Part shown: positions 12,977-19,803 of the stretch, piece after piece
Position numbering within the stretch: the first letter of the stretch is position 1
How the letters are laid out: every line of letters begins with the position of its first letter
Source: an uncultured Elusimicrobium sp.
GTDB lineage: Bacteria; Elusimicrobiota; Elusimicrobia; Elusimicrobiales; Elusimicrobiaceae
Direction: 5' to 3'
DNA length: 19,803 nt
Assembly (NCBI GenBank): GCA_902767385.1
Contig: CACXHA010000038.1
Location: 1-19,803 of the forward strand
The notes under the pieces: generated by a model
What the model saw: only the letters and a program-made list of their open reading frames with translations
What the model was told of the DNA's origin: nothing
The model's database searches: none
Translations under genes and position numbers: made by a program

Positions 12977-13384
12977 TTACAAATGTTTCTTTTTGACTTT
13001 CATACGGGCAATCGCTTGCTTAATTTCTAATTCCGCAAGCTCAAAGTCAATGTCCGCATCTTTATTGGATAAACTTTCTTTGAGTGCCTTAATGCGCTGG
13101 CTCTCTTTTTCTTCGTCAATTTCCCCGGCCAGCGCGGCACTCTCGGCAAACACATTAACTACGTCATTAAGCACTTCCACAAACCCGCCCAGGGCGGCAA
13201 ATTCTTCCTCTTTGCCATCCGCTTTATAGCGTAGTGACCCCATACCCAACTGCACAATCGTTTTGACGTGGCCAGGCAAAATACCCATTTCACCGAGCAG
13301 AGCCGGCAAAATTACCATATCCACCGGCATTTCTTTGATGAGTTGTTTTTCGGGCGTAATCAAATTAAGGGTCAGCTTTTTCAC
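12977..13384 (-). CDS. atpC: ATP synthase F1 subunit epsilon
   Basis: 135 residues, normal for the family. The N-terminal beta-sandwich has LTLNLITPEKQLIKE (3-17) and LPALLGEMGILPGH (26-39), the typical epsilon signature. The C-terminal half is helical and charged. Epsilon belongs to the central stalk and can inhibit ATP hydrolysis. The start is GTG at 13384, overlapping the atpD stop by one base (TAGTG), with GGATAAAG upstream. It is the last gene of the operon. Only 18 bases separate its stop from the converging pilin stop, and no terminator hairpin is visible there. Confidence 0.95.
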   Translation of the reverse strand: MKKLTLNLITPEKQLIKEMPVDMVILPALLGEMGILPGHVKTIVQLGMGSLRYKADGKEEEFAALGGFVEVLNDVVNVFAESAALAGEIDEEKESQRIKALKESLSNKDADIDFELAELEIKQAIARMKVKKKHL

Positions 13385-14802
13385 TATTCTTTATCCTTTA
13401 CTTTTTCGTACGCGGCTAATACGTCCTCTATTCCGCCACACATGTAAAAGCACGATTCGGGGATATGGTCATACTCTCCCGCCACAATTCCCTTAAAGGC
13501 TTTGATAGTATCTGCCAGTTTTACATATTTGCCCGGGTGTCCGGTAAACTGTTCCGCTACCGAGAACGGCTGCGATAAGAATTTTTGGATACGGCGAGCA
13601 CGCGCGACGGTCTTTTTATCCTCATCACTCAGTTCGTCCATACCTAAAATAGCGATAATATCTTGTAAATCTTTGTATTTTTGGAGCACCTGGCGCACGC
13701 TTTGCGCAACATTATAATGTTCTTCCCCTAAAATGCGCGGGTCCAAAATGCGCGACGTGGACGCCAACGGGTCCACCGCGGGGTAAATCCCCAAGCTGGC
13801 AATTTGGCGGTCCAATACCGAAGTAGAGTCCAAGTGCGTAAAGGTAGCTGCCACGCCGGGGTCGGTCAAGTCATCAGCGGGCACATAGACCGCTTGAATA
13901 GACGTAATAGCTCCCTTTTTAGTGGAAGTAATACGTTCCTGCAACGCGCCGATTTCCGTATTTAACGTGGGTTGATACCCTACCGCCGAAGGCATACGCC
14001 CTAAGAGAGCGGACACTTCGCTGTTAGCCAACACAAAGCGGAAAATGTTATCTAAGAACAAAAGCACGTCTTGCCCTTTTACGTCGCGGAAATATTCCGC
14101 TTGCGTAAGCGCCGTTAAAGCAACCTTGGCACGCGCTCCTGGCGGTTCGTTCATTTGTCCGTATACCAGTACGGTTTTGTCCAAAACGGTAGATCCGTCG
14201 GAAAGTTTGGACTCACTCATTTCCAACATCAAATCGTTTCCTTCGCGGCTTCTTTCCCCTACGCCGCCAAAGACGGAGCTGCCGTGGTGTTCGCGCGCCA
14301 CGTTGTTAATAAGTTCCATAATTAAAACAGTTTTTCCTACCCCGGCCCCGCCAAAAAGCCCTACTTTACCACCTTTCATATACGGAGCAATCAGGTCAAT
14401 TACTTTAATCCCGGTTTCAAAAATTTCCGGCGTAGGGTTTTGGTCTTCCAAAGAGGGAGCTTTGCGGTGAATCGGCATCGTCATCGCAGCGGCAATATCG
14501 CCTTTATGGTCTTGCGGTTTTCCCAGTACATTTAGCAAACGGCCCAAGCATTTTTCTCCTACGGGAACGGTCAAAGGTGCACCGGTATCTACGGCTTTAG
14601 CACCTCGTTGCAGTCCGTCGGTGCTTTCCAACGCCACACAACGCACAATTCCGTCACCCATTTGTTGGGCTACTTCGGCCACAATTTTCTTGTTGCCGTC
14701 CATTTCAATTTCAATCGCGTTTTCAATAGCGGGCAGGTGGTCTTGTGCGAACTCAATATCCACCGCCGCGCCGATTACTTGGATTACTTTTCCCGTTTGC
14801 AT
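13384..14802 (-). CDS. atpD: ATP synthase F1 subunit beta
   Basis: The catalytic subunit, 472 residues. It shows the P-loop GGAGVGKT (151-158), GVGERSREGND (180-190) with the catalytic Glu183, and the DELSDED variant of the DELSEED lever. LLGRMPSAVGYQPTL is standard. The preceding segment reads FRFVLANSEVS where most beta subunits have FRFTQAGSEVS, a local substitution in an otherwise conserved stretch. The start has AAAGGA upstream, 11 bases after atpG. Confidence 0.98.
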   Translation of the reverse strand: MQTGKVIQVIGAAVDIEFAQDHLPAIENAIEIEMDGNKKIVAEVAQQMGDGIVRCVALESTDGLQRGAKAVDTGAPLTVPVGEKCLGRLLNVLGKPQDHKGDIAAAMTMPIHRKAPSLEDQNPTPEIFETGIKVIDLIAPYMKGGKVGLFGGAGVGKTVLIMELINNVAREHHGSSVFGGVGERSREGNDLMLEMSESKLSDGSTVLDKTVLVYGQMNEPPGARAKVALTALTQAEYFRDVKGQDVLLFLDNIFRFVLANSEVSALLGRMPSAVGYQPTLNTEIGALQERITSTKKGAITSIQAVYVPADDLTDPGVAATFTHLDSTSVLDRQIASLGIYPAVDPLASTSRILDPRILGEEHYNVAQSVRQVLQKYKDLQDIIAILGMDELSDEDKKTVARARRIQKFLSQPFSVAEQFTGHPGKYVKLADTIKAFKGIVAGEYDHIPESCFYMCGGIEDVLAAYEKVKDKE

Positions 14803-14813
14803 AGTTTTTTCCT

Positions 14814-15719
14814 TTAATTATTTAGGGCTTCGGCCCCGTTGACAATATCTAAAATTTCATTGGTAATACCGGCTTGGCGCACTTTATTTAGTTTTACGCC
14901 CAACGCTGTCACCAATTCCCCGGCGTTTTTGCTAGCCGCGTCCATGGCGTTCATGGTAGCTGCCAAATTAGCGGCTTGAGATTCCAAAAGCACACGGTAC
15001 AAATTCGCTTTCATCAGCCGCGGCACCAGTATTTTAAAAATTTCCAACATGCCCGGCTCAAACTCAAAATCGCTTTCTTCCTTTTCTTTTTGTACTTGGT
15101 CAAAATCAAATGGCAGCCACTGTGTTCGCCGCAACGTTTGGCTAGCCATCGATTTAAAATCGTTATAAATAAGCGTTACAGAACCTAATTTTTCTTGGAT
15201 AAACGTTTTAAGTACGGCGTCCCCTAGTAAATCGGCGTGCACGTAAGACACCTTTGGAAAAATCCCCACGCTTTCATATACTAAATGCAAATTCGGCATT
15301 TTAAGACGGTTTAAAAAATCGCGTCCTTTTTTACCGATAGCAAACACAAAAATTTCTTTGTCTTTGTTTTCCCGCAAAAAGGCCAGCGCGCTTCTTAAAA
15401 CAACCGCATTAAAAGAACCCGTCAGTCCCTTATCCCCGGTAATTACAATAAGACCCACTTTGTTTGCGTCCCCGGTGCGGTTTACAAAAATACGCCCCGC
15501 CCAGGTTTCGCTTCCGTCGTCGGGTTGCGGCAAGGCCAAAATATCTTGCTTGAGGTCGTCCACCATTTCTAGCATTTTTTGGGCAAACGGACGGGCCGCC
15601 ACCATAGCCTCTTGCGCTTTTTTTATGCGGGCGTTGGAAATCATCTTCATCGTCTGCATAATTTGCTGCGTGGACTTAATGGCTTTGATATTTTGGCGTA
15701 TGTCGCGTAACGATTCCAT
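14814..15719 (-). CDS. atpG: ATP synthase F1 subunit gamma
   Basis: The rotating central shaft, 301 residues, near the usual 285-300. The N-terminal helix MESLRDIRQNIKAIKSTQQI and the C-terminal helix ending in GITNEILDIVNGAEAL are the conserved coiled-coil strands. VGLIVITGDKGLTGSFNA in the middle is the family signature. The ATG directly follows the TAA of the epimerase gene (TAAATG), so its translation probably depends on that gene. Confidence 0.97.
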   Translation of the reverse strand: MESLRDIRQNIKAIKSTQQIMQTMKMISNARIKKAQEAMVAARPFAQKMLEMVDDLKQDILALPQPDDGSETWAGRIFVNRTGDANKVGLIVITGDKGLTGSFNAVVLRSALAFLRENKDKEIFVFAIGKKGRDFLNRLKMPNLHLVYESVGIFPKVSYVHADLLGDAVLKTFIQEKLGSVTLIYNDFKSMASQTLRRTQWLPFDFDQVQKEKEESDFEFEPGMLEIFKILVPRLMKANLYRVLLESQAANLAATMNAMDAASKNAGELVTALGVKLNKVRQAGITNEILDIVNGAEALNN

Positions 15720-16658
15720 TTATCTGTTTTCCGCTTTTAAAATTTTCACGTAGTCGGCAATCCCGGCTTCCAGCGTATAATCGGGCGTATATCCCAATTT
15801 TTCTTTAGATTTGGTAATATCCGCCTGTGTTTTTACCTGGAAAAACTCTTTATATGGGTTGTCAAAATACTCCGGTTCCAAGTTAGTTCCCATTTCTTTA
15901 TTAAGACAGGCAATAATCTCGTTAAAATTGCGCGGGATTCCGGTGGCGGCATTGTAAACTCCGGTCTCTTTGCCATTGTTGACGGCACACAAGTTGATTT
16001 TGACAATATCTTTTACGTACACAAAATCGCGTTGTTGTTCGCCCATTTTAAATACGCGCGGACGCTTGCCCTCTTTCATTTGCAAATAAAGCTGATAAAT
16101 CATACTGGCCATTTTTCCTTTGTAGTATTCGCCCGGCCCATAAACGTTAAAATAGCGCAGTCCAATAATCGTCATATCGTGGTTTTCTTCGGCAAATTGA
16201 CGCGCTACATTATCCATAATGGCTTTAGAAAAACCGTACACATTTTCCGGGTGCGTAGGTTGCGTTTCTACGTTGGGCACAGGGCCGTTCCCGTAGGTCG
16301 CCGCAGAAGAAGCATACACCACTTTTTTAATTTCATTTTCAGCCGCAAAATTGAGCAAATTTTTAAACGCTTCCACGTTTTGTTCCATCATGGCTCTTTG
16401 GTCCGTTACCGTCGTATCGGTAATGGCGGCTTCGTGGATAATGGCATCAAAATACATCGGGGCCGGCACACACTCAAACAAATCGGCAGTTATCACGTTG
16501 CCTTTAAAACCGATTAAATTTTTAAAGTGTCCGTTTTTTCTAAAATCGTCTAATACGGTAACTTCGTGCCCTTGGGCTTCTAAGGTTTTGGCAATGTTAC
16601 TGCCGATAAAACCGGCTCCGCCCGTTACGAGATATTTTTTTCTGTTTTTCGTTTCCAT
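15720..16658 (-). CDS. hldD: NAD-dependent sugar epimerase, HldD-like, inside the atp operon
   Basis: A short-chain dehydrogenase of the extended type, 312 residues. It shows TGGAGFIGS (12-20) for NAD binding, Ser118 in YASSAATYG, and the Tyr141-x3-Lys145 pair in NVYGFSK. HEAAITDTT (75-83), LRYFNVYGP (167-175), KGKMASM (180-186), RDFVYVKDIV and FQVKTQADIT closely follow ADP-glyceromanno-heptose 6-epimerase of E. coli, which makes the heptose for lipopolysaccharide cores. The exact substrate is an inference, and a UDP-sugar epimerase is possible. A good AAGGAG overlaps the atpA stop, and the gene's stop abuts the atpG start, so it is a true member of the operon. Confidence 0.82.
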   Translation of the reverse strand: METKNRKKYLVTGGAGFIGSNIAKTLEAQGHEVTVLDDFRKNGHFKNLIGFKGNVITADLFECVPAPMYFDAIIHEAAITDTTVTDQRAMMEQNVEAFKNLLNFAAENEIKKVVYASSAATYGNGPVPNVETQPTHPENVYGFSKAIMDNVARQFAEENHDMTIIGLRYFNVYGPGEYYKGKMASMIYQLYLQMKEGKRPRVFKMGEQQRDFVYVKDIVKINLCAVNNGKETGVYNAATGIPRNFNEIIACLNKEMGTNLEPEYFDNPYKEFFQVKTQADITKSKEKLGYTPDYTLEAGIADYVKILKAENR

Positions 16659-16667
16659 ACTTTCTCC

Positions 16668-18191
16668 TTACGCCGGTTTAAAAACCGTTTTAAATTCTTC
16701 CAAGTCTTTTTTTATTTTGTCTTCAACGTCTTGCGATAATTCCGTTGCCGCGTTTAGCGCATCTAACGTGTCTTGTTTTTGTGCGTGCATATATGCCAAG
16801 AGTTCCTTTTCATAGCGCAGCACATCTGTTACTTCTATATCGTCCAAATAACCTTTTGTGCCGGCATACAAAACAAGCACCTCTTCCCCTACTTTCAAGG
16901 GAGCATACTGATTTTGTTTTAACAGTTCGGTCATGCGTTTACCGCGGGCAATTTGCCGTTGAGACTCTTTATCCAACTCCGACCCAAATTGCGCAAACCC
17001 GGCCAATTCCTGGTATTGGGATAAATCAATACGCAGTGTTCCGGCTACTTTGCGCATAGTTTTTCGCTGGGCACTACCGCCCACGCGAGAAACGGAAAGC
17101 CCCACGTTTACCGCAGGTTTAATACCGCTTAAAAAGAGATTGCTTTCCAAATAAATCTGTCCGTCCGTAATGGAAATTACGTTGGTAGGAATATAGGCAG
17201 ACACGTCGTTTGCCTGTGTTTCAATAATGGGCAGCGCGGTGATAGAGCCGCCGCCGTTTTCGGCCGACAATTTACACGCACGCTCCAATAAACGGGAGTG
17301 CAAATAAAACACATCGCCGGGGTAAGCTTCGCGTCCTGGCGGACGGCGCAGTAACAGGGACATTTCGCGGTAGGCCTGTGCATGTTTGGACAAGTCATCA
17401 TACACAATAAGCACATCTTTGCCCTGCCACATAAAATATTCTCCAATGGCGCACCCGGCATAAGGTGCAATATAGAGCATAGACGCCGGGTCGGACGCAG
17501 TAGCCGACACCACAATCGTATAATCCATCGCGCCAAAATCGGTCAATGTTTTAACTACTTGTGCTACCGTACTTTGTTTTTGCCCTACCGCCACATAAAT
17601 ACAAATGCAGCGTTCATTTTCCGGGATATTTTTTTGGTTGATAATCGCGTCAATGGCAATGGCGGTTTTGCCGGTTTGGCGGTCGCCGATGATCAGTTCG
17701 CGCTGGCCTTTGCCGATCGGCACCATGGAGTCAATGGCTTTAATTCCGGTTTGCAACGGTTGTTTTACCGGTTGGCGGTCAATAATCCCCGGAGCTACAA
17801 TATCTAGCGGCATGTTTTTTTCGGGCGTAATTTCGCCTTTGCCGTCTAGCGGTTTGCCTAGCGGATCCACCACGCGCCCGATAACGCCTTTCCCCACTGG
17901 GATACTGATTACTTCCCCGGTACGTTTCACGGTGTCTCCTTCGTGCACCAACGTATCGGCCCCCATCAACACGCAACCTACGTTGTCATATTCTAGGTTA
18001 AGGGCCATGCCTTTTACGCCGTGACCAAAATCTACCAGCTCGCTGGCTTTTACGTTACTAAGTCCGTACACGCGGGCAATTCCGTCGCCCACCTGAATAA
18101 CGGTTCCCACTTCGCTTACGTCTAAGGACGTATCAAAATGTTCAATTTTTTCTTTAATAATTTTTGTAATTTCTTCGGGTCTAATCGCCAT
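16668..18191 (-). CDS. atpA: ATP synthase F1 subunit alpha
   Basis: The regulatory nucleotide-binding subunit, 507 residues, the usual length. The N-terminal crown runs to about residue 95. The P-loop is GDRQTGKT (169-176). RPPGREAYPGDVFYLHSRLLERA and SVSRVGGSAQ are the family signatures, the latter holding the arginine finger. The C-terminal helical domain ends near KKDLEEFKTVFKPA. The start follows AATAGGGA, nine bases after atpH. Confidence 0.98.
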   Translation of the reverse strand: MAIRPEEITKIIKEKIEHFDTSLDVSEVGTVIQVGDGIARVYGLSNVKASELVDFGHGVKGMALNLEYDNVGCVLMGADTLVHEGDTVKRTGEVISIPVGKGVIGRVVDPLGKPLDGKGEITPEKNMPLDIVAPGIIDRQPVKQPLQTGIKAIDSMVPIGKGQRELIIGDRQTGKTAIAIDAIINQKNIPENERCICIYVAVGQKQSTVAQVVKTLTDFGAMDYTIVVSATASDPASMLYIAPYAGCAIGEYFMWQGKDVLIVYDDLSKHAQAYREMSLLLRRPPGREAYPGDVFYLHSRLLERACKLSAENGGGSITALPIIETQANDVSAYIPTNVISITDGQIYLESNLFLSGIKPAVNVGLSVSRVGGSAQRKTMRKVAGTLRIDLSQYQELAGFAQFGSELDKESQRQIARGKRMTELLKQNQYAPLKVGEEVLVLYAGTKGYLDDIEVTDVLRYEKELLAYMHAQKQDTLDALNAATELSQDVEDKIKKDLEEFKTVFKPA

Positions 18192-18199
18192 AAATATCC

Positions 18200-18727
18200 C
18201 TATTTTGTGATTTGCTGACGTAATTTTTCAAGTCGCGTTTTCAAACTGCCATCTAAAAGTTCACCATTGCACCGGGCGGTTAACCCCCCCAGTAAGGTTG
18301 GGTCCAACTCAAAGGACGCCTCTATCGTTTTACCGTAACGTATGGAAAGTGATTCTTTGGCGGTTTGTTTTTGCACCGCATTTAATATACGCGCGGTGGT
18401 TACAATCGCGCGGGAAATTCCTTGTCTATCGTCCAAAAGCGTTTGCACCTGCTTACAAATAGCACCCAGCAAATTAAGCCGTTTAGCATCAATAAGCACG
18501 CCGATAAATGCAGCGGCTTGCGGCAATTCTTTGAGCGTTTCGTTAAGTATCAACTTTTTTTGCACGCCGGATAAGCGCGGGTTTTGCAAAGCAGTGCCTA
18601 CTTGCTCCAGTATGTGGGTAGCCGTTAAAAGTTCTTGCGCATTTTTTTGCGCTTGCTCTATATTTTGGCTTAAAGCATCATAGGCAGCCGCATAACGCAC
18701 AGCAGCAATACGGTTTTGGGAATTCAT
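18200..18727 (-). CDS. atpH: ATP synthase F1 subunit delta
   Basis: The peripheral-stalk subunit that links F1 to the b dimer. 175 residues, typical length. The N-terminal helical domain begins RIAAVRYAAAYDALSQ, and the C-terminal part has LDPTLLGGLTARCNGELLDGS, the delta/OSCP signature. The ATG comes one base after the atpF stop, so coupling is likely. Confidence 0.95.
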   Translation of the reverse strand: MNSQNRIAAVRYAAAYDALSQNIEQAQKNAQELLTATHILEQVGTALQNPRLSGVQKKLILNETLKELPQAAAFIGVLIDAKRLNLLGAICKQVQTLLDDRQGISRAIVTTARILNAVQKQTAKESLSIRYGKTIEASFELDPTLLGGLTARCNGELLDGSLKTRLEKLRQQITK

Positions 18728-18728
18728 A

Positions 18729-19223
18729 TTATTTTCCTTTTACTTCTTTAAGCACTTGGTCAACAATTTGGTCTGCCGCGCTTTCTTTTACTTCCCGTTC
18801 CATCACGCGCGAAGCCGCCAGTACACTTAGCGTTGCAATTTCACCGCGCACATCGGCCAATGCTTTGTTTTTTTCGGCCTCAATTTGCGCTTTGGCTTGC
18901 TCTAACAGGCGGGTGGCTTGTTCTTGCGCTTGCTGTAAGAGTTGTTCTTTTTGCGCTTCCCCCGCTTTTATAGCTTGCGCCATTTTTTGCGTCGCTTCGT
19001 TAGAAATTTGGGCCAAACGATCGTCCAATTCTTTTTTAAGATTTTCGGCGCTTTGGCGTGCTTGAGCTGCGGTTTGTTTATCCGTCGCTATTTGGTTTTC
19101 GCGTTTTTCCAGCGCCCCGATAATCGGCCCCCACGCAAATTTTTTAAGCAAATAGACGAGCAAAAGAAAATTACAAACCGTTAATACAAGTACACCAAAG
19201 TCTGGTTTTAACAAATCTTCCAT
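18729..19223 (-). CDS. atpF: ATP synthase FO subunit b
   Basis: 164 residues. One N-terminal membrane helix (about 8-27, FGVLVLTVCNFLLLVYLL) ends at FAWGPIIGALEKRENQI, the conserved b-subunit junction. A long charged, Ala- and Gln-rich helix follows and forms the stator dimer. It lies between atpE and atpH as usual. The Shine-Dalgarno sequence is weak. Confidence 0.96.
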   Translation of the reverse strand: MEDLLKPDFGVLVLTVCNFLLLVYLLKKFAWGPIIGALEKRENQIATDKQTAAQARQSAENLKKELDDRLAQISNEATQKMAQAIKAGEAQKEQLLQQAQEQATRLLEQAKAQIEAEKNKALADVRGEIATLSVLAASRVMEREVKESAADQIVDQVLKEVKGK

Positions 19224-19226
19224 AGA

Positions 19227-19457
19227 TTATTTCATGACCATGGTAAGCAAACAAATGACCAAGCCTAACATCGCGGCCCCTTCCAACAAGGCGGCAATAA
19301 TAATCATGGTCGTGCGTAAATCACCGGCAGCTTCGGGTTGGCGGGCAGCGCCTTCTAAGGCAGCCGCACCAATTTTACCCAGTCCAAATCCGGCTCCTAA
19401 TACGACTAAACCGGCACCAATACCGGCGGCAATATATTTAAGTGCAACTAGTTCCAT
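19227..19457 (-). CDS. atpE: ATP synthase FO subunit c
   Basis: 76 residues forming two membrane helices joined by the ARQP loop (38-41). Glu59 in ALLEGAAML is the ion-carrying carboxylate. Na+-type c subunits, as I recall from Ilyobacter, carry Gln in helix 1 and Ser or Thr after the Glu. Here the aligned residues are Leu and Gly60, so proton coupling is more likely (inference). I chose the ATG at 19457 because AAGGAG lies seven bases upstream. A longer frame from 19478 runs over the intercistronic hairpin and is unlikely. Confidence 0.96.
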   Translation of the reverse strand: MELVALKYIAAGIGAGLVVLGAGFGLGKIGAAALEGAARQPEAAGDLRTTMIIIAALLEGAAMLGLVICLLTMVMK

Positions 19458-19470
19458 ACGTTTTCTCCTT

Positions 19471-19487
19471 ACGGGCAAATGCCCTGT
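19471..19487 (-). promoter_or_regulatory. Small intercistronic hairpin between atpB and atpE
   Basis: GGGCA and TGCCC (19473-19484) form a 5-bp stem with a two-base loop, and it can extend by two pairs past a bulge. It sits just 5' of the atpE Shine-Dalgarno sequence. It may protect or process the mRNA for the subunit needed in most copies. This is a weak signal. Confidence 0.35.
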
Positions 19488-19493
19488 TTAAAT

Positions 19494-19803
19494 TTAGTGC
19501 GTGTGAATAACCGAGCCTGCAAAAATAGCGGTCAGCAAGGTAAACACGTACGCCTGTAAAAAGGCTACCAACAACTCCAAACACGTCATAAAAATCTCTA
19601 GTAGCATGGCAGGGAACATAGATACCACACCAAAAAATTTACTCATTTCCCCAATGATAAAAATGATTAAAAGCAAGCAAATCAGTACCATATGCCCCGA
19701 AAGCATATTGGCAAACAAACGAATCGCCAGCACACATACTTTGATGACTAAACTAATTACTTCCAACGGGAAAATAAGCGGCACCAACCACCCGGGCGTT
19801 CCC
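19494..19803 (-). CDS. atpB: ATP synthase FO subunit a (C-terminal part, cut by the window edge)
   Basis: The last ~102 residues of subunit a. The frame stays open to the window end, so the real start is outside. IRLFANMLSGHM holds the essential arginine of the ion channel (E. coli Arg210 context LRLFGNM). Several hydrophobic helices follow, and the end LLVAFLQAYVFTLLTAIFAGS is the conserved last helix. It is upstream of atpE in the normal F-ATPase order. Confidence 0.95.
   Translation of the reverse strand, partial: GTPGWLVPLIFPLEVISLVIKVCVLAIRLFANMLSGHMVLICLLLIIFIIGEMSKFFGVVSMFPAMLLEIFMTCLELLVAFLQAYVFTLLTAIFAGSVIHTH

Noticed and set aside
19227..19457. Sodium-coupled c ring
   Set aside because: The residues that align with the Na+ ligands next to the key Glu and in helix 1 are Gly and Leu, so the usual Na+ signature is missing.

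Overview
The window looks like chromosomal DNA of a Gram-negative-type bacterium, most likely a gut-type member of the Elusimicrobiota. This is an inference: the pilin at 12269-12958 has the N-terminal helix and first globular segment I associate with the large pilin families of that phylum. An HldD-like sugar epimerase, a lipoprotein and a diaminopimelate pathway fit a cell with an outer membrane. Most of the window is compact housekeeping operons with 1-8 base overlaps. One stretch (about 6.4-8.3 kb) is visibly more AT-rich.

Layout. 1-148: tRNA-Cys (minus) with a terminator nested in a long inverted repeat. 215-1827 (minus): a small membrane protein and the membrane protease SppA. 1908-6285 (plus, divergent from sppA): dapA, asd, dapB, a MurC-family ligase and a pilin-like lipoprotein, ending at a strong bidirectional terminator. 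6396-8037 (minus): a type II restriction-modification pair, with a beta-class methyltransferase followed by an endonuclease resembling HincII. 8329-11931 (minus): glmU-prs-rplY-pth. 12269-12958 (plus): a type IV pilin with an unusually long leader. 12977 to the window end (minus): the F-type ATP synthase operon in the order atpB-E-F-H-A-[epimerase]-G-D-C, with a sugar-nucleotide epimerase between atpA and atpG and atpB cut by the window edge.

The most interesting content lies in the two long gene-free stretches. On the minus strand at about 8072-8288, upstream of the methyltransferase, and on the plus strand at about 12026-12230, upstream of the pilin, there are two copies of one structured RNA. 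They share an extended -10 promoter, a nearly identical 5' leader (TACAATTTAATC then CTGTTTTTGGA) and the same arrangement of helices. The stem sequences differ between copies but the pairing is kept. This includes a long-range pseudoknot of 9 bp in one copy and 10 bp in the other. In both, a further hairpin just before the start codon covers the Shine-Dalgarno sequence of the next gene. I do not recognise the family. The simplest reading is a cis-acting leader, riboswitch-like or attenuator-like, that controls accessory genes. The two copies point away from each other and bracket the glmU-prs-rplY-pth operon.

How the genes work together: dapA, asd and dapB make tetrahydrodipicolinate for lysine and diaminopimelate. 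The MurC-type ligase and GlmU (UDP-GlcNAc) supply peptidoglycan precursors. Prs, L25 and Pth serve nucleotide synthesis and translation. The ATP synthase supplies energy. The restriction pair and the pilin are the accessory parts.
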